Assembly: GCF_004299445.1 (NCBI RefSeq)
Contig: NZ_SCTC01000015.1
Location: forward strand, 1 to 35,698
Length of the DNA: 35,698 bases
Direction of reading: 5' to 3'
Origin: Phenylobacterium sp.
GTDB lineage: Bacteria > Pseudomonadota > Alphaproteobacteria > Caulobacterales > Caulobacteraceae
Shown in pieces: positions 10,077-17,773 of the stretch. Both the position numbers and the translations under genes were made by a program. The notes beneath the pieces were generated by a model. The model had not been told where the DNA came from. It searched no databases and saw nothing but the letters and a program-made list of their open reading frames with translations. Within the stretch, counting starts at the first letter, position 1, and each line of letters opens with the position of its first letter.

Positions 10077-11663
10077 TCAGTCTTCGATTTTCTTGGAAAC
10101 GACGGCCGATCCGGCCGCGCCCGTCACCCAGCCATGGAAGGCCGCCGAGAACTTCCCGGCCTCCGATCCCGCGACCACGATGTGGATGAACTTGCCATCG
10201 GCGAACTTCGGCGTCGGCGTCGCCAGCACCGCTTCGCTCATCTTGGCGGCGGAGGCGATCGGGATCCCGGCGCCAGAAATCTCGTTCGCCACCATCTCGC
10301 GCAGGGGCCGCGCGGTCACCGCCTGGATACGCTCGCGCAGCCGCGCCTTGGAGTACTCGCCCTCGCAGGTGAGTGTCTTGATGTGCTCGGGACAGACCAC
10401 CAGCAGCGCGTCCACCGGCATCCGGTGGATCTTGGGCAGGAAGACGCCCTCAAGGCCCAGCCCCAGCGTGCCGGCGATCTGGTCGGGCTTGCGCGAATCC
10501 TGGTCCACGATCTGCACGGGGCCGCTGGTCATGGCGAAGGCGGTGACCACCGAGTCCTCGCGCTGGAAGCCGCGCTCGACGTGAAGCGGATCCCAGGGCG
10601 AGCCTTCCTCCCACTCGGCGAAGCACATCGTGAACTTCATCGGGCTGGAGAGTGTCGAGCGGTCCACGCCGCCGGGCCGGGCGCCGCCCACGTTGCGGAC
10701 CACCAGACGCAGCGCGCGGCCGATGGTGGCGTTGGCGCGGTTGCCGTTGCCCAGCGCCGCCAGCTTCATGTTCATCCCGATGCGGTTGCGGATCGGGCCA
10801 TTGACCACCAGCACCGGCGCGGCGCCCATCGTCGTGGCCGTCACCCCGTGCATGTTGAACTCGTCGGTGCAGACCGCCTCGAGCGCGGCGATCACCACGG
10901 GCAGATATTCCGGTCGGCAGCCTGCCATGACCGCGTTGATCGCGACCTTCTCGACAGTCGCCGGCGCCATGTTGGGGGGCACCACGGCCACGATGTCCTG
11001 CGGATGCCGCGCCGTTCCGGACAGCATGCGCAGCACTCGCTCGGGCGTCGGCGGCACCAGCGGCAGGCCGTCGCTGAAGCCCTGGTCGAACATGAACTCT
11101 TCGATGTCGTCGCTGCTGGCGATCTCGATGCGCCGGGCCCGGATCGGACTGTCCTCGGCGTCGGCCACCAGCCGGTCGTGGATGTCGGGGTCCAGGTGCT
11201 TGGAGCCGCACCCTGGGCGCCACTCGGGATAGTCGGACCATGTCACCGGCGCGGCCGGCGCTCCGAGCTCGCGGGCCGCCTGCTCGGCCAGCTGCTCCCA
11301 TTCCGCGCGCACGAAGCCTTCGACCTGCGCGCGCCGCTCCCCGTCGGCGCCGATCCAGTAGACGGCCGGCACGATGTCGAAGTCCCAGGCCAGCGAGGTC
11401 TTGAGCGCGCTCTCGTCCAGGATCGGCAGCGTCAGGCCGTGGCGGTCCTTCAGGATCGCGTTGCCGTCCGACGACTGGCCCAGCATCCAGATGTCGGCGG
11501 TCTCGCTCCAGGCCTGGTGGAACGCCTCGAGCAGCGGCGAGACGAGATTGCAGGTGTTGCAGTCCTCCTTGACGAAGGCGATCAGGCTGGGCCGCCCGGT
11601 CGGAAACCGCCGCGTCTCGCCGGCCATGTCCTGCAGTGCGAAGGGCGGGGCGTTCGCCGTCAT
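10077..11663 (-). CDS. Thioredoxin-like domain fused to UGSC-partner domain
   Basis: A 528-residue two-part protein. Residues about 1-125 are a TlpA/peroxiredoxin-like thioredoxin fold: FALQDMAGETRRFPTGR, then the CxxC site Cys35-Asn-Thr-Cys38 in VKEDCNTCNLV, then the cis-proline loop at Pro99 (DIVPAVYWIGADG). Residues about 160-528 form a long conserved-looking region with no named family that I recognise. It has motifs FSDGLPLVPPTPERV, HGVTATTMGAAPVLVVNGP and VDALLVVCPEHI, and several cysteines. No signal peptide is seen. The selenoprotein gene follows by 31 bases, and tRNA-Sec lies 42 bases upstream. The CxxC suggests that it reduces, or is reduced by, the Sec-x-x-Cys of its neighbour. This pairing is inferred from context. 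Confidence 0.8.
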   Translation of the reverse strand: MTANAPPFALQDMAGETRRFPTGRPSLIAFVKEDCNTCNLVSPLLEAFHQAWSETADIWMLGQSSDGNAILKDRHGLTLPILDESALKTSLAWDFDIVPAVYWIGADGERRAQVEGFVRAEWEQLAEQAARELGAPAAPVTWSDYPEWRPGCGSKHLDPDIHDRLVADAEDSPIRARRIEIASSDDIEEFMFDQGFSDGLPLVPPTPERVLRMLSGTARHPQDIVAVVPPNMAPATVEKVAINAVMAGCRPEYLPVVIAALEAVCTDEFNMHGVTATTMGAAPVLVVNGPIRNRIGMNMKLAALGNGNRANATIGRALRLVVRNVGGARPGGVDRSTLSSPMKFTMCFAEWEEGSPWDPLHVERGFQREDSVVTAFAMTSGPVQIVDQDSRKPDQIAGTLGLGLEGVFLPKIHRMPVDALLVVCPEHIKTLTCEGEYSKARLRERIQAVTARPLREMVANEISGAGIPIASAAKMSEAVLATPTPKFADGKFIHIVVAGSEAGKFSAAFHGWVTGAAGSAVVSKKIED

Positions 11664-11705
11664 GTCACCGTCCTCGTCTTTCGCCGCCTTTGCAGCGGCC
11701 TTGGC

Positions 11706-11800
11706 TGGCGGAGGTGGATGGGAATCGAACCCACCACACGCCTTGTCGACGTGTCGCCGGTTTTGAAGACCGGGGAAGCCACCAGACTCCAGTCACCTCC
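11706..11800 (-). tRNA. selC: tRNA-Sec (anticodon UCA)
   Basis: A 95-base tRNA-Sec with encoded CCA. It begins GGAGGTGA and ends CCACCTCC-G-CCA, giving the long acceptor stem typical of Sec tRNAs; the eighth position is an A-C mismatch. The D stem is 6 bp (GGAGTC/GGCTTC) with a 4-base TGGT loop, also a Sec hallmark. The anticodon stem is CCGGT/ACCGG with loop CTTCAAA, so the anticodon is TCA (plus-strand 11764-11766). The long variable arm is built on ACACG/CGTGT. The T arm has GTTCGATTC. It sits 45 bases after selB and 42 bases before the thioredoxin-fusion gene on the same strand. Confidence 0.96.
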
Positions 11801-11845
11801 AGCGGATCGACACTAGGCCGCCTTCCGTGGCGTCCCGAAGCGGTT

Positions 11846-13747
11846 TCACACGATCCGGCGCACATCGCCGTCGCGCACCGTGTCACCGCGGGCGTCAAGG
11901 AACTCCAGGATCGGCACGATGAACTTGCGCGAAGTGCTCAAAGCTGCCCGCGCCGCCCCGGTGGCGAATTCCGTGGGCGGCGGGAAGGTCGCGCGCAGGT
12001 TCGTCAATGCGTCGTCCAGCGCCGTGATGTGAAAGACGAGGGTCTGGCGCAGGGCGTGGTTCCGCAGGACGATCAAAGCGCCCAGGTCAACCAGCAGTTC
12101 GACCAGCGCCGCGTCCTCGCTCCCGGGCCTGGCCAGAGCGCCGATATCAGGCGGCGCGGCCCCGCCCTGGCGGACCTGAGCTTCAAGTTCGCGCAGCCGG
12201 GCCAGGGCATCGGGCGACAGGGCGGCGAGCGGATCGTGCGAGGCCAGCCGCACCTGGCCGCCGCTCATCCGGATCTCGCCTTCTGCGACAAGGCGGCGCT
12301 CCACGCCATCCAGAAGGTCGACCGACGTGGTGCGCTTGAAGGTTTCGCGGATCGCGCGGATCTGCGCCCAGGCGCGCGTGGGCATGTTCAGATGCGCCTC
12401 GGCCAGCCTCGTGAGGTAAGCTTGGCGTGTCGCCGTGACGGCGCCGGGCGCGGCCGCCAGGTCGGGGCCCAGCATCTCGAAGCCGACCAGCGCCAGGCGG
12501 GCCTCGTCCGCTGTCGCCCGCCACAGCCGCGCCGCCTCGCGCATCGAAAGCACGCCGCCGTCGCGAGCCGCCAGCTGATCGGCGATCCGCGCGAGGTCTC
12601 CGGCCGCCGCGGCCGCCAGCAGGTCCCGCCGCGCGCCGACCGGCCCCCTCAGCCTGGGCGCGACCGGGTCCAGAACCAGGGCGCCGCCGATCGTCTCGGC
12701 GGGGGACGGGCGGCGCAGGATGGCGCGCTGGCCTGCGAAGACGGCCACCGGCGTGGCGATGCGAAGCTGCGCCAGCCCCCGACCGCCGGGCGCGAGCGGG
12801 CCGTCGTCCAGGACGCGCACCTTGGCCATGTCCTGCCGCGCCCCCCACATCACCCGCAGCTCGTCGCCAGACTTCAGCGGCCGCGCGCTGTCGGGCGACA
12901 GGGTCAGCTCGATGTCCACCAGCAGGCTGGGCGCGAGCGACTCCGGCGCGCACAGCACCTCGCCGGGCGCAGCTTCATCGACCGACACGCCCCTCAGCGC
13001 GACCGCCAACCGACCTCCCGGAGCGGCGGCCTCGACGGTTTGCCCATGCACCTGCAGCTGGCGCAGAGTGACCGACTTGCCCGAGGGCATGAGCACCGCT
13101 GCGCCATCGGCCGGAAGGGGCCCGCCCTGCAACGTTCCGGTGACGACCGTCCCGGAGCCGGCGACCGTGAACGTCCGGTCGACCGGCAGGATGGGGCCGG
13201 GGGCATGGGCGGGAGCCGGAGACCGCTTGATCAGGGCTTCGACGGCGTCGTTCAAGCCGTCCATCCCGACGCCGGTCAGCGCCGAGCAGAAGACGACAGG
13301 CTCGCCGGCCAGGAAGGACCCGTCGAGTTCGGCTGCAATGTGCGCGCCGATTGCGGCCTCGGCGTCCTCGGCCAGGAGGTCGGCCTTGGTCACCGCTACG
13401 ATTCCCGCCTGCAGGCCCAGCAATTGGGCCACGCGAAGATGCTCGCGCGTCTGCGGGCCGAAGCCTTCCGTGGCCGAGACGACCAGCAGCGCCGCGCGCG
13501 CGCCGGTGGTCCCCATCACCATGGCCCGGATGAAATCCTCGTGCCCGGGAGCGTCCAGGAAATCGACTGTCCCCGAGGGGTAGTCGCGCCAGGCGAAGCC
13601 CAGCGTGATCGACAGTCCACGCGCCTTCTCCTCCGCCAGCCGGTCGGTCTCGATACCGGTCAGGGCGCGGACGAGCGCGGTCTTGCCATGATTGACATGG
13701 CCGATCACCGCGACGCTCAGGGGCGGTCCCGCCGCTTCAGCACCCAT
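11846..13747 (-). CDS. selB: Selenocysteine-specific elongation factor SelB
   Basis: A 633-residue SelB, close to the usual 610-640. It delivers Sec-tRNA to ribosomes at UGA codons followed by a SECIS hairpin. The EF-Tu-like GTPase domain has G1 GHVNHGKT (16-23), where the usual Asp is Asn19, G3 DAPGH (65-69) and G4 TKAD (120-123). Domains II and III follow (for example FTVAGSGTVVTGTLQGG). The C-terminal third carries the winged-helix repeats that bind SECIS, ending with the typical ARAALSTSRKFIVPILEFLD. ATG 13747 is used. The gene is divergent from selA across 85 bases and is followed by selC. Confidence 0.97.
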   Translation of the reverse strand: MGAEAAGPPLSVAVIGHVNHGKTALVRALTGIETDRLAEEKARGLSITLGFAWRDYPSGTVDFLDAPGHEDFIRAMVMGTTGARAALLVVSATEGFGPQTREHLRVAQLLGLQAGIVAVTKADLLAEDAEAAIGAHIAAELDGSFLAGEPVVFCSALTGVGMDGLNDAVEALIKRSPAPAHAPGPILPVDRTFTVAGSGTVVTGTLQGGPLPADGAAVLMPSGKSVTLRQLQVHGQTVEAAAPGGRLAVALRGVSVDEAAPGEVLCAPESLAPSLLVDIELTLSPDSARPLKSGDELRVMWGARQDMAKVRVLDDGPLAPGGRGLAQLRIATPVAVFAGQRAILRRPSPAETIGGALVLDPVAPRLRGPVGARRDLLAAAAAGDLARIADQLAARDGGVLSMREAARLWRATADEARLALVGFEMLGPDLAAAPGAVTATRQAYLTRLAEAHLNMPTRAWAQIRAIRETFKRTTSVDLLDGVERRLVAEGEIRMSGGQVRLASHDPLAALSPDALARLRELEAQVRQGGAAPPDIGALARPGSEDAALVELLVDLGALIVLRNHALRQTLVFHITALDDALTNLRATFPPPTEFATGAARAALSTSRKFIVPILEFLDARGDTVRDGDVRRIV

Positions 13748-13748
13748 G

Positions 13749-13764
13749 CGACGTCCCTACGTCG
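13749..13764. promoter_or_regulatory. Inverted repeat in the selB/selA divergent gap
   Basis: CGACGT at 13749-13754 and ACGTCG at 13759-13764 are perfect inverted copies separated by four bases, directly in front of the selB start. It could be an operator or a 5'-UTR hairpin that affects selB translation, or chance in GC-rich DNA. Weak -35/-10-like boxes for selA (TTGCCC at 13797, GCTCGATA at 13815) lie further right. Confidence 0.3.
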
Positions 13765-13832
13765 AACCGCGGCGGCCGTCATCCGCGCCCATCCGCTTGC
13801 CCGTCATCTCCCCGGCTCGATACAGTCGCCGC

Positions 13833-15236
13833 ATGACCGCGCCCCCAGACGTCGAGGCCTCCGACCCGCGCCGCCGGCTGCCGGCCGTGGGCGCGATCTG
13901 CGCCGATCCCGCGGCCCGTCCCCTGAACGAGCGGTTCGGGCCCGTGGCGGTGGTCGCCGCGCTGCGCACCGCGCTGGGCGAGGCCCGGGCCCGGCTCCAG
14001 GGCGAACCGGGCGCGGCCCCTACGATCGCCGAGCTGCTCGCGGCGGGGCAGCGGATCCTGGAGGCGGGCGCTCGAGAGACGCTGTTTCCGGTGATCAACG
14101 CCACCGGCGTCGTGATCCACACCAATCTCGGGCGGGCGCCGCTCGCACCCGAGGCCTTCGCGGCGATGCAGGCCGTCGCCGGCTACAGCAATCTCGAGAT
14201 GAACCTGGAGACCGGGCGGCGGGCCTCGCGCCAGGACCACCTCGACGCCCTCATCGCAGACGTGACCGGCGCCGAGGCCGGGGTGGCGGTGAACAACTGC
14301 GCCGGCGCGGTGCTGTTGGCGCTCGCCGCCGTGGCGGACGGCGCTCCCGTGATCGTATCCCGCGGCGAACTTGTGGAGATCGGCGGCGGCTTCCGGGTGC
14401 CGGATGTGGTGGCCCAGAGCGGCTCGCGACTGATCGAGGTGGGTGCGACCAACCGCACCCACCTGCGCGACTATGAAAAGGCCCTGAGCGATCACCCGGA
14501 CGCGCGGGTCATCCTGCGCACCCATCCCAGCAACTTCCGCATGACCGGCTTCACCAGTGCGCCGGCCCTGGATTCGCTGGCCCACTTCGCCCACGCCCAT
14601 GGGCTGCAGCTGGTCGAGGACCTGGGCGGCGGCGCGCTCGTCGACCTCGGGCCCCACGGCATCCCGAGCGAGCCGATGGTCCAGGCCAGCCTCCGCGCCG
14701 GTGTCGACCTCGTCCTCTTCAGCGGCGACAAGCTGCTGGGCGGACCCCAGGCCGGGATCGCCGCCGGACGCCGCGACCTGGTCGACCGGCTGGCGGCGCA
14801 TCCGCTGGCCCGGGCGCTTCGCCTGGACAAGCTTTCGGTCGCGGCGCTGGCCGCCACGCTTCGCCTCTACCGGCCGCCGGCCGATCCGACCCAGCGCATT
14901 CCGGTGCTGCGGATGCTGACCGAGCCGCTCTCGACGATCGCGGCGCGGGCGGACGCGCTGATGGCTCAGGTCGCCCGTTTGCCCGCGCTGGACGTGGGCC
15001 TGCAGGACACACAGGGCTACGCGGGCGGCGGCGCCATGCCCATGCTGGCCCTGCCGGGCCGGGCGCTGGCGCTGCGCAGCCACCGGTTCAGCCCGGACGA
15101 ACTCGCCCGCCGGCTGCGCACGGGCGAAACCCAGGTGCTGGGGCGCATCGAGCGCGACGTCGTCCTGCTGGAACTGCGTACGGTGTCGGACGCCGAGGTT
15201 GCGCCCCTCGCGGCCGCGATCGCGAAGGCGGCCTGA
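13833..15236 (+). CDS. selA: L-seryl-tRNA(Sec) selenium transferase SelA
   Basis: A 467-residue PLP enzyme (the E. coli protein is 463) that converts Ser-tRNA(Sec) to Sec-tRNA(Sec) with selenophosphate, as a large ring-shaped oligomer. The N-terminal tRNA-binding part has DPRRRLPAVGAI. The core has INATGVVIHTNLGRAPLA, GYSNLEMNLETGRR, AVNNCAGAVLLAL, SRGELVEIGGGFRVPDV and EVGATNRTHL. The PLP lysine is Lys300 in LFSGDKLLGGPQAG. ATG 13833 is selected because it precedes the conserved N-terminal domain; the frame is open to 13692 but would run into selB. selD, needed for selenophosphate, is not in the window. Confidence 0.97.
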   Translation: MTAPPDVEASDPRRRLPAVGAICADPAARPLNERFGPVAVVAALRTALGEARARLQGEPGAAPTIAELLAAGQRILEAGARETLFPVINATGVVIHTNLGRAPLAPEAFAAMQAVAGYSNLEMNLETGRRASRQDHLDALIADVTGAEAGVAVNNCAGAVLLALAAVADGAPVIVSRGELVEIGGGFRVPDVVAQSGSRLIEVGATNRTHLRDYEKALSDHPDARVILRTHPSNFRMTGFTSAPALDSLAHFAHAHGLQLVEDLGGGALVDLGPHGIPSEPMVQASLRAGVDLVLFSGDKLLGGPQAGIAAGRRDLVDRLAAHPLARALRLDKLSVAALAATLRLYRPPADPTQRIPVLRMLTEPLSTIAARADALMAQVARLPALDVGLQDTQGYAGGGAMPMLALPGRALALRSHRFSPDELARRLRTGETQVLGRIERDVVLLELRTVSDAEVAPLAAAIAKAA

Positions 15237-15262
15237 CGGACGCTTGCGGGCGCCTGGGGCGT

Positions 15263-15763
15263 CTACCGCGCCGTCACGCTCCCTGCGATCGAGCCGGCCA
15301 CCTCGGAGGCCATCTTGATCTGAGCCGGACGGTCGCGGATGTCGTAGCGGTCGGCGATGTAGGCGAAGTCGGTGTAGGCGACCCAGACGCGGCCGTCGGC
15401 GTCCTGCGTCACCAGGATCCGCACCGGCCAGTCGAGGCCCGCGTACGGGTTCGAGGTCAGGAACTGGGCGCCTAGCGGCGGGTTGCCGAAGATCAGCAGC
15501 TTCGAGGGCTTGAGCTCGATATCGGCGCCCTTCGCGAGCCCGGCCTGGTCGATCTCAGTGAAGAAGCGGATGCCCTTGCCGGCGATGTCGGCCTTGATGC
15601 GGGTCACGGTGTCGTCGAAGCCGTAGGCGCTCTGGACGCGCACGACGCCCTCGGCCTTTTCGGCTGCGGCGGCGGGTTCGGCGACAGCGGCCACGGCGGC
15701 GGCGGTCAGCGAGAGGCCGACGCCCAGGGCGATCGCACGCAGAGAGCGGTGGAAGCGGGTCAT
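15263..15763 (-). CDS. Exported DUF302 domain protein
   Basis: A 166-residue protein with a clear signal peptide (MTRFHRSLRAIALGVGLSLT onward, cleavage probably after the Ala-rich run near residue 34). The mature part is a DUF302 domain: residues near 50 onward give VTRIKADIAGKGIRFFTEIDQ, then the hallmark LLIFGNPPLGAQFL, then PVRILVTQD and WVAYTDF. DUF302 proteins bind as small alpha/beta dimers, with no settled function. Its ATG overlaps the patatin stop as ATGA, so translation is coupled. It ends 26 bases from the convergent selA stop. Confidence 0.88.
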   Translation of the reverse strand: MTRFHRSLRAIALGVGLSLTAAAVAAVAEPAAAAEKAEGVVRVQSAYGFDDTVTRIKADIAGKGIRFFTEIDQAGLAKGADIELKPSKLLIFGNPPLGAQFLTSNPYAGLDWPVRILVTQDADGRVWVAYTDFAYIADRYDIRDRPAQIKMASEVAGSIAGSVTAR

Positions 15764-16938
15764 TTCGAGGGTCCTTGGTCGTTTGCGGGGCAGGGGTCGT
15801 GGGTCATCCGGCCCGCCTCGGCCTCGTGGAGGATGATCCCCTCCATCGGGTCGACGGGGGCCATCCAGGGGGCCTGGGCGAGCACGCGGGCGGTGTGGGC
15901 GTAGCCGGCCTCCCAGCGCGAGCGGATGCCGAGCGGTGAGAAATCGATGTCCTTTGAATGGTCCTCGCCGGCGAGCGGCGGCGACAGCAGTCGGATCACG
16001 TGCATCTGCGTCGGACAGCCGTAGGCGGCCAGCTCGCGCGCCTCGTTGGTCGCGCGCACGTCCGGGGGCAGCTTTTCGGCCAGCATCGCGATGATGTGGC
16101 GCAGCTTGTGGATCTGCTTCTGCCGGGCGATGTGGGTGATGGCCCGGCTGGAGTACTGCAGGTCCTTCTGGCGCGACAGCACGCTCCAGATGCTGTCGGG
16201 CTCCGGGCCGTTGGGGGCCCACATGTGGACGGCGAAAACCACGCCCGACCGGCGCGGCTTGTCGTCGAACACAGCCTCGACCGGGGTGTTCGAGAGGATG
16301 CCGCCGTCCCAGTAGAGCTCGCCGTCGATACGGACCGCGGGGAATGCGGGGGGCAGGGCGCCCGAGGCCATGACATGGCGTACCGTCAGGGCGTCTTCCC
16401 GACTGTCGAAGTAGCGCATCTGGCCCGTCTGGACGTTGGCGGCGCCCACCGTGAGTCGGGGACGTCCCGCGTTCATCAGTCCGGGGTCGATGAGCTCGCC
16501 CAGCGTCTTCTCGAGCGGATCTGTCGAGTAGTAGCCGGCCAGCTCGGAGCCCAGCGGCATCTGCATGCCCAGGAAGGCCCACGGGTTTGGACGGAAGAAG
16601 GCTTCGAGTCCGTTCGCGACCGTCATGGCGTTCGCGGCGAGCGCGCCGACGCCCGGCAACATTCCGGCGAACTGCGCGGCCCGCGAATGGGTCATGCGGG
16701 CCCAGAACTCACGCAGGCGTTCCAGCCGTTGCTCGGGCGCATTGCCGGCGATCAGGGCGGCGTTGATGGCTCCGATCGAGGTGCCGATCACCCAGTCCGG
16801 CTCGACGCCGGCCTCCTGCAGGGCTTGGTAGACCCCGGCCTGGTAGGCGCCCAGCGCCCCGCCGCCCTGGAAGACGAGGACGATCTGGCCCAGCCGGGCC
16901 TTGTCGATAGTGGTCGAAGTCTTTGCGGCGGCTTTCAT
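15760..16938 (-). CDS. Patatin-like phospholipase (DUF3734-type)
   Basis: A 392-residue serine lipid acyl hydrolase. The oxyanion-hole motif GGGALG is at 25-30, the nucleophile elbow GTSIG at 52-56 (Ser54), and the catalytic aspartate Asp211 lies in YWDGGILSNTP, giving the patatin Ser-Asp dyad. The C-terminal third (about 230-380) matches the DUF3734 extension, with RAITHIARQKQIHKLRHII. No signal peptide is visible; the protein is likely cytoplasmic or membrane-associated. In Alphaproteobacteria such patatins are often linked to lipid or polyhydroxybutyrate metabolism (family knowledge, substrate not shown here). It is the first gene of a two-gene unit with the DUF302 protein. Confidence 0.9.
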   Translation of the reverse strand: MKAAAKTSTTIDKARLGQIVLVFQGGGALGAYQAGVYQALQEAGVEPDWVIGTSIGAINAALIAGNAPEQRLERLREFWARMTHSRAAQFAGMLPGVGALAANAMTVANGLEAFFRPNPWAFLGMQMPLGSELAGYYSTDPLEKTLGELIDPGLMNAGRPRLTVGAANVQTGQMRYFDSREDALTVRHVMASGALPPAFPAVRIDGELYWDGGILSNTPVEAVFDDKPRRSGVVFAVHMWAPNGPEPDSIWSVLSRQKDLQYSSRAITHIARQKQIHKLRHIIAMLAEKLPPDVRATNEARELAAYGCPTQMHVIRLLSPPLAGEDHSKDIDFSPLGIRSRWEAGYAHTARVLAQAPWMAPVDPMEGIILHEAEAGRMTHDPCPANDQGPSK

Positions 16939-17158
16939 GCCGCCCTTGTGTCAGCCCGTGCTGATGACCGGAAATGTCGGATGGCTAATGGCGCGATGCG
17001 CTGGCTGCATCGGAAGTCACGCCTCGCGCGCGGGCGAAGACTTCAAAGTAATCCGTGGCGGAACGCTCCCCGCATCGCCGCGATAACTTAAAGCGAATTC
17101 AGTCCTACCGGCCGCGCTTCTAGGGTCTCGTCATCGAACAACACCTAGTGAGACATCC

Positions 17159-17629
17159 ATGAAGACCCCCCTGATCCTCGGCCTCGCGCTCAGCCTCGCG
17201 GCCGCTGCAACCTCGGCCTCGGCCGGGACCTGCCCGGCCGACCAGATGCGCGCCGACGCCCGCACCTCGGGCGAGACGATGCCCGCCAAAGTGACCGACA
17301 CCGAGCTGTCGTTCATCGCCCTCGGCGGCGAGATCAACGGCCTCGACAACCGCCGCCTGCGCCTGCGCCGGCTGGTGGTCCAGCCGGGCGGCGTCGTGCC
17401 GTGGCACAGCCATACCGACCGCCCCGCCCTGATCATGACGGTCTCGGGTCAGATCACCGAGTACAACTCGACCTGCGCCGTGGGGATCGAGCACAAGGCC
17501 GGCGACGTCGCCCAGGAGAAGAAGGGCGTCAGCCACTGGTGGAAGAACAACGGCAAGGTTCCCGCGGTGCTGATCGCCGCGGACATCAAGAACGACGCCG
17601 ACGCCACGCCGGCCGCCGACCACATGTGA
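17159..17629 (+). CDS. Secreted cupin-domain protein
   Basis: A 156-residue protein with a textbook signal peptide (MKTPLILGLALSLAAAATSASA, cleavage near residue 22). A single cupin domain includes LRRLVVQPGGVVPWHSHTDR, where the two histidines of WHSH are the first metal ligands, then ALIMTVSGQITEY, and IEHKAGDVAQEKKGVSHWWKN in the second cupin motif. It is presumably a periplasmic metal-binding protein of unknown substrate. Two cysteines (near residues 25 and 105) could form a disulfide. The 220 bases upstream contain no gene and no promoter that I can call. A strong terminator-like hairpin lies downstream. Confidence 0.87.
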   Translation: MKTPLILGLALSLAAAATSASAGTCPADQMRADARTSGETMPAKVTDTELSFIALGGEINGLDNRRLRLRRLVVQPGGVVPWHSHTDRPALIMTVSGQITEYNSTCAVGIEHKAGDVAQEKKGVSHWWKNNGKVPAVLIAADIKNDADATPAADHM

Positions 17630-17714
17630 GCCCCGCCGCGGCGCACGCCAACCCGCCCGGCGCGCCGCGGCTCCGAGGCCTGTCTTCCCCAACTCCCGCA
17701 GGCCCTCGGCAACG

Positions 17715-17757
17715 GAGGCGTGCGGCGTCCGATCCCGGGCGTCGCACGCCTTTTTCG
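17715..17757 (+). terminator. Intrinsic terminator, possibly an attenuator for the MFS gene
   Basis: AGGCGTGCG (17716-17724) pairs with CGCACGCCT (17743-17751) around an 18-base loop and is followed by a run of Ts (17751-17755). This is the clearest rho-independent terminator in the window. It ends only about 17 bases before the MFS start codon and just before that gene's GGAG. An extra CGCACGCC copy at 17642-17649 could pair with the same 5' arm. Confidence 0.7.
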
Positions 17758-17773
17758 TATCCCGGAGAACCTC

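Noticed and set aside
11636..14476. 946-codon plus-strand open frame through selC and selB
   Set aside because: It crosses tRNA-Sec and the antisense of selB, and its translation is Arg/Gly/His-rich noise.
15239..15263. GACGC...GCGTC hairpin between selA and the DUF302 gene
   Set aside because: Only five pairs with a 15-base loop and no T-run; too weak to call a terminator.
17159..17629. A second selenoprotein among nearby redox or metal proteins (cupin, YHS, flavodiiron-like)
   Set aside because: Their frames are complete with normal stops and family-typical lengths; no in-frame UGA with a following hairpin was recognised.
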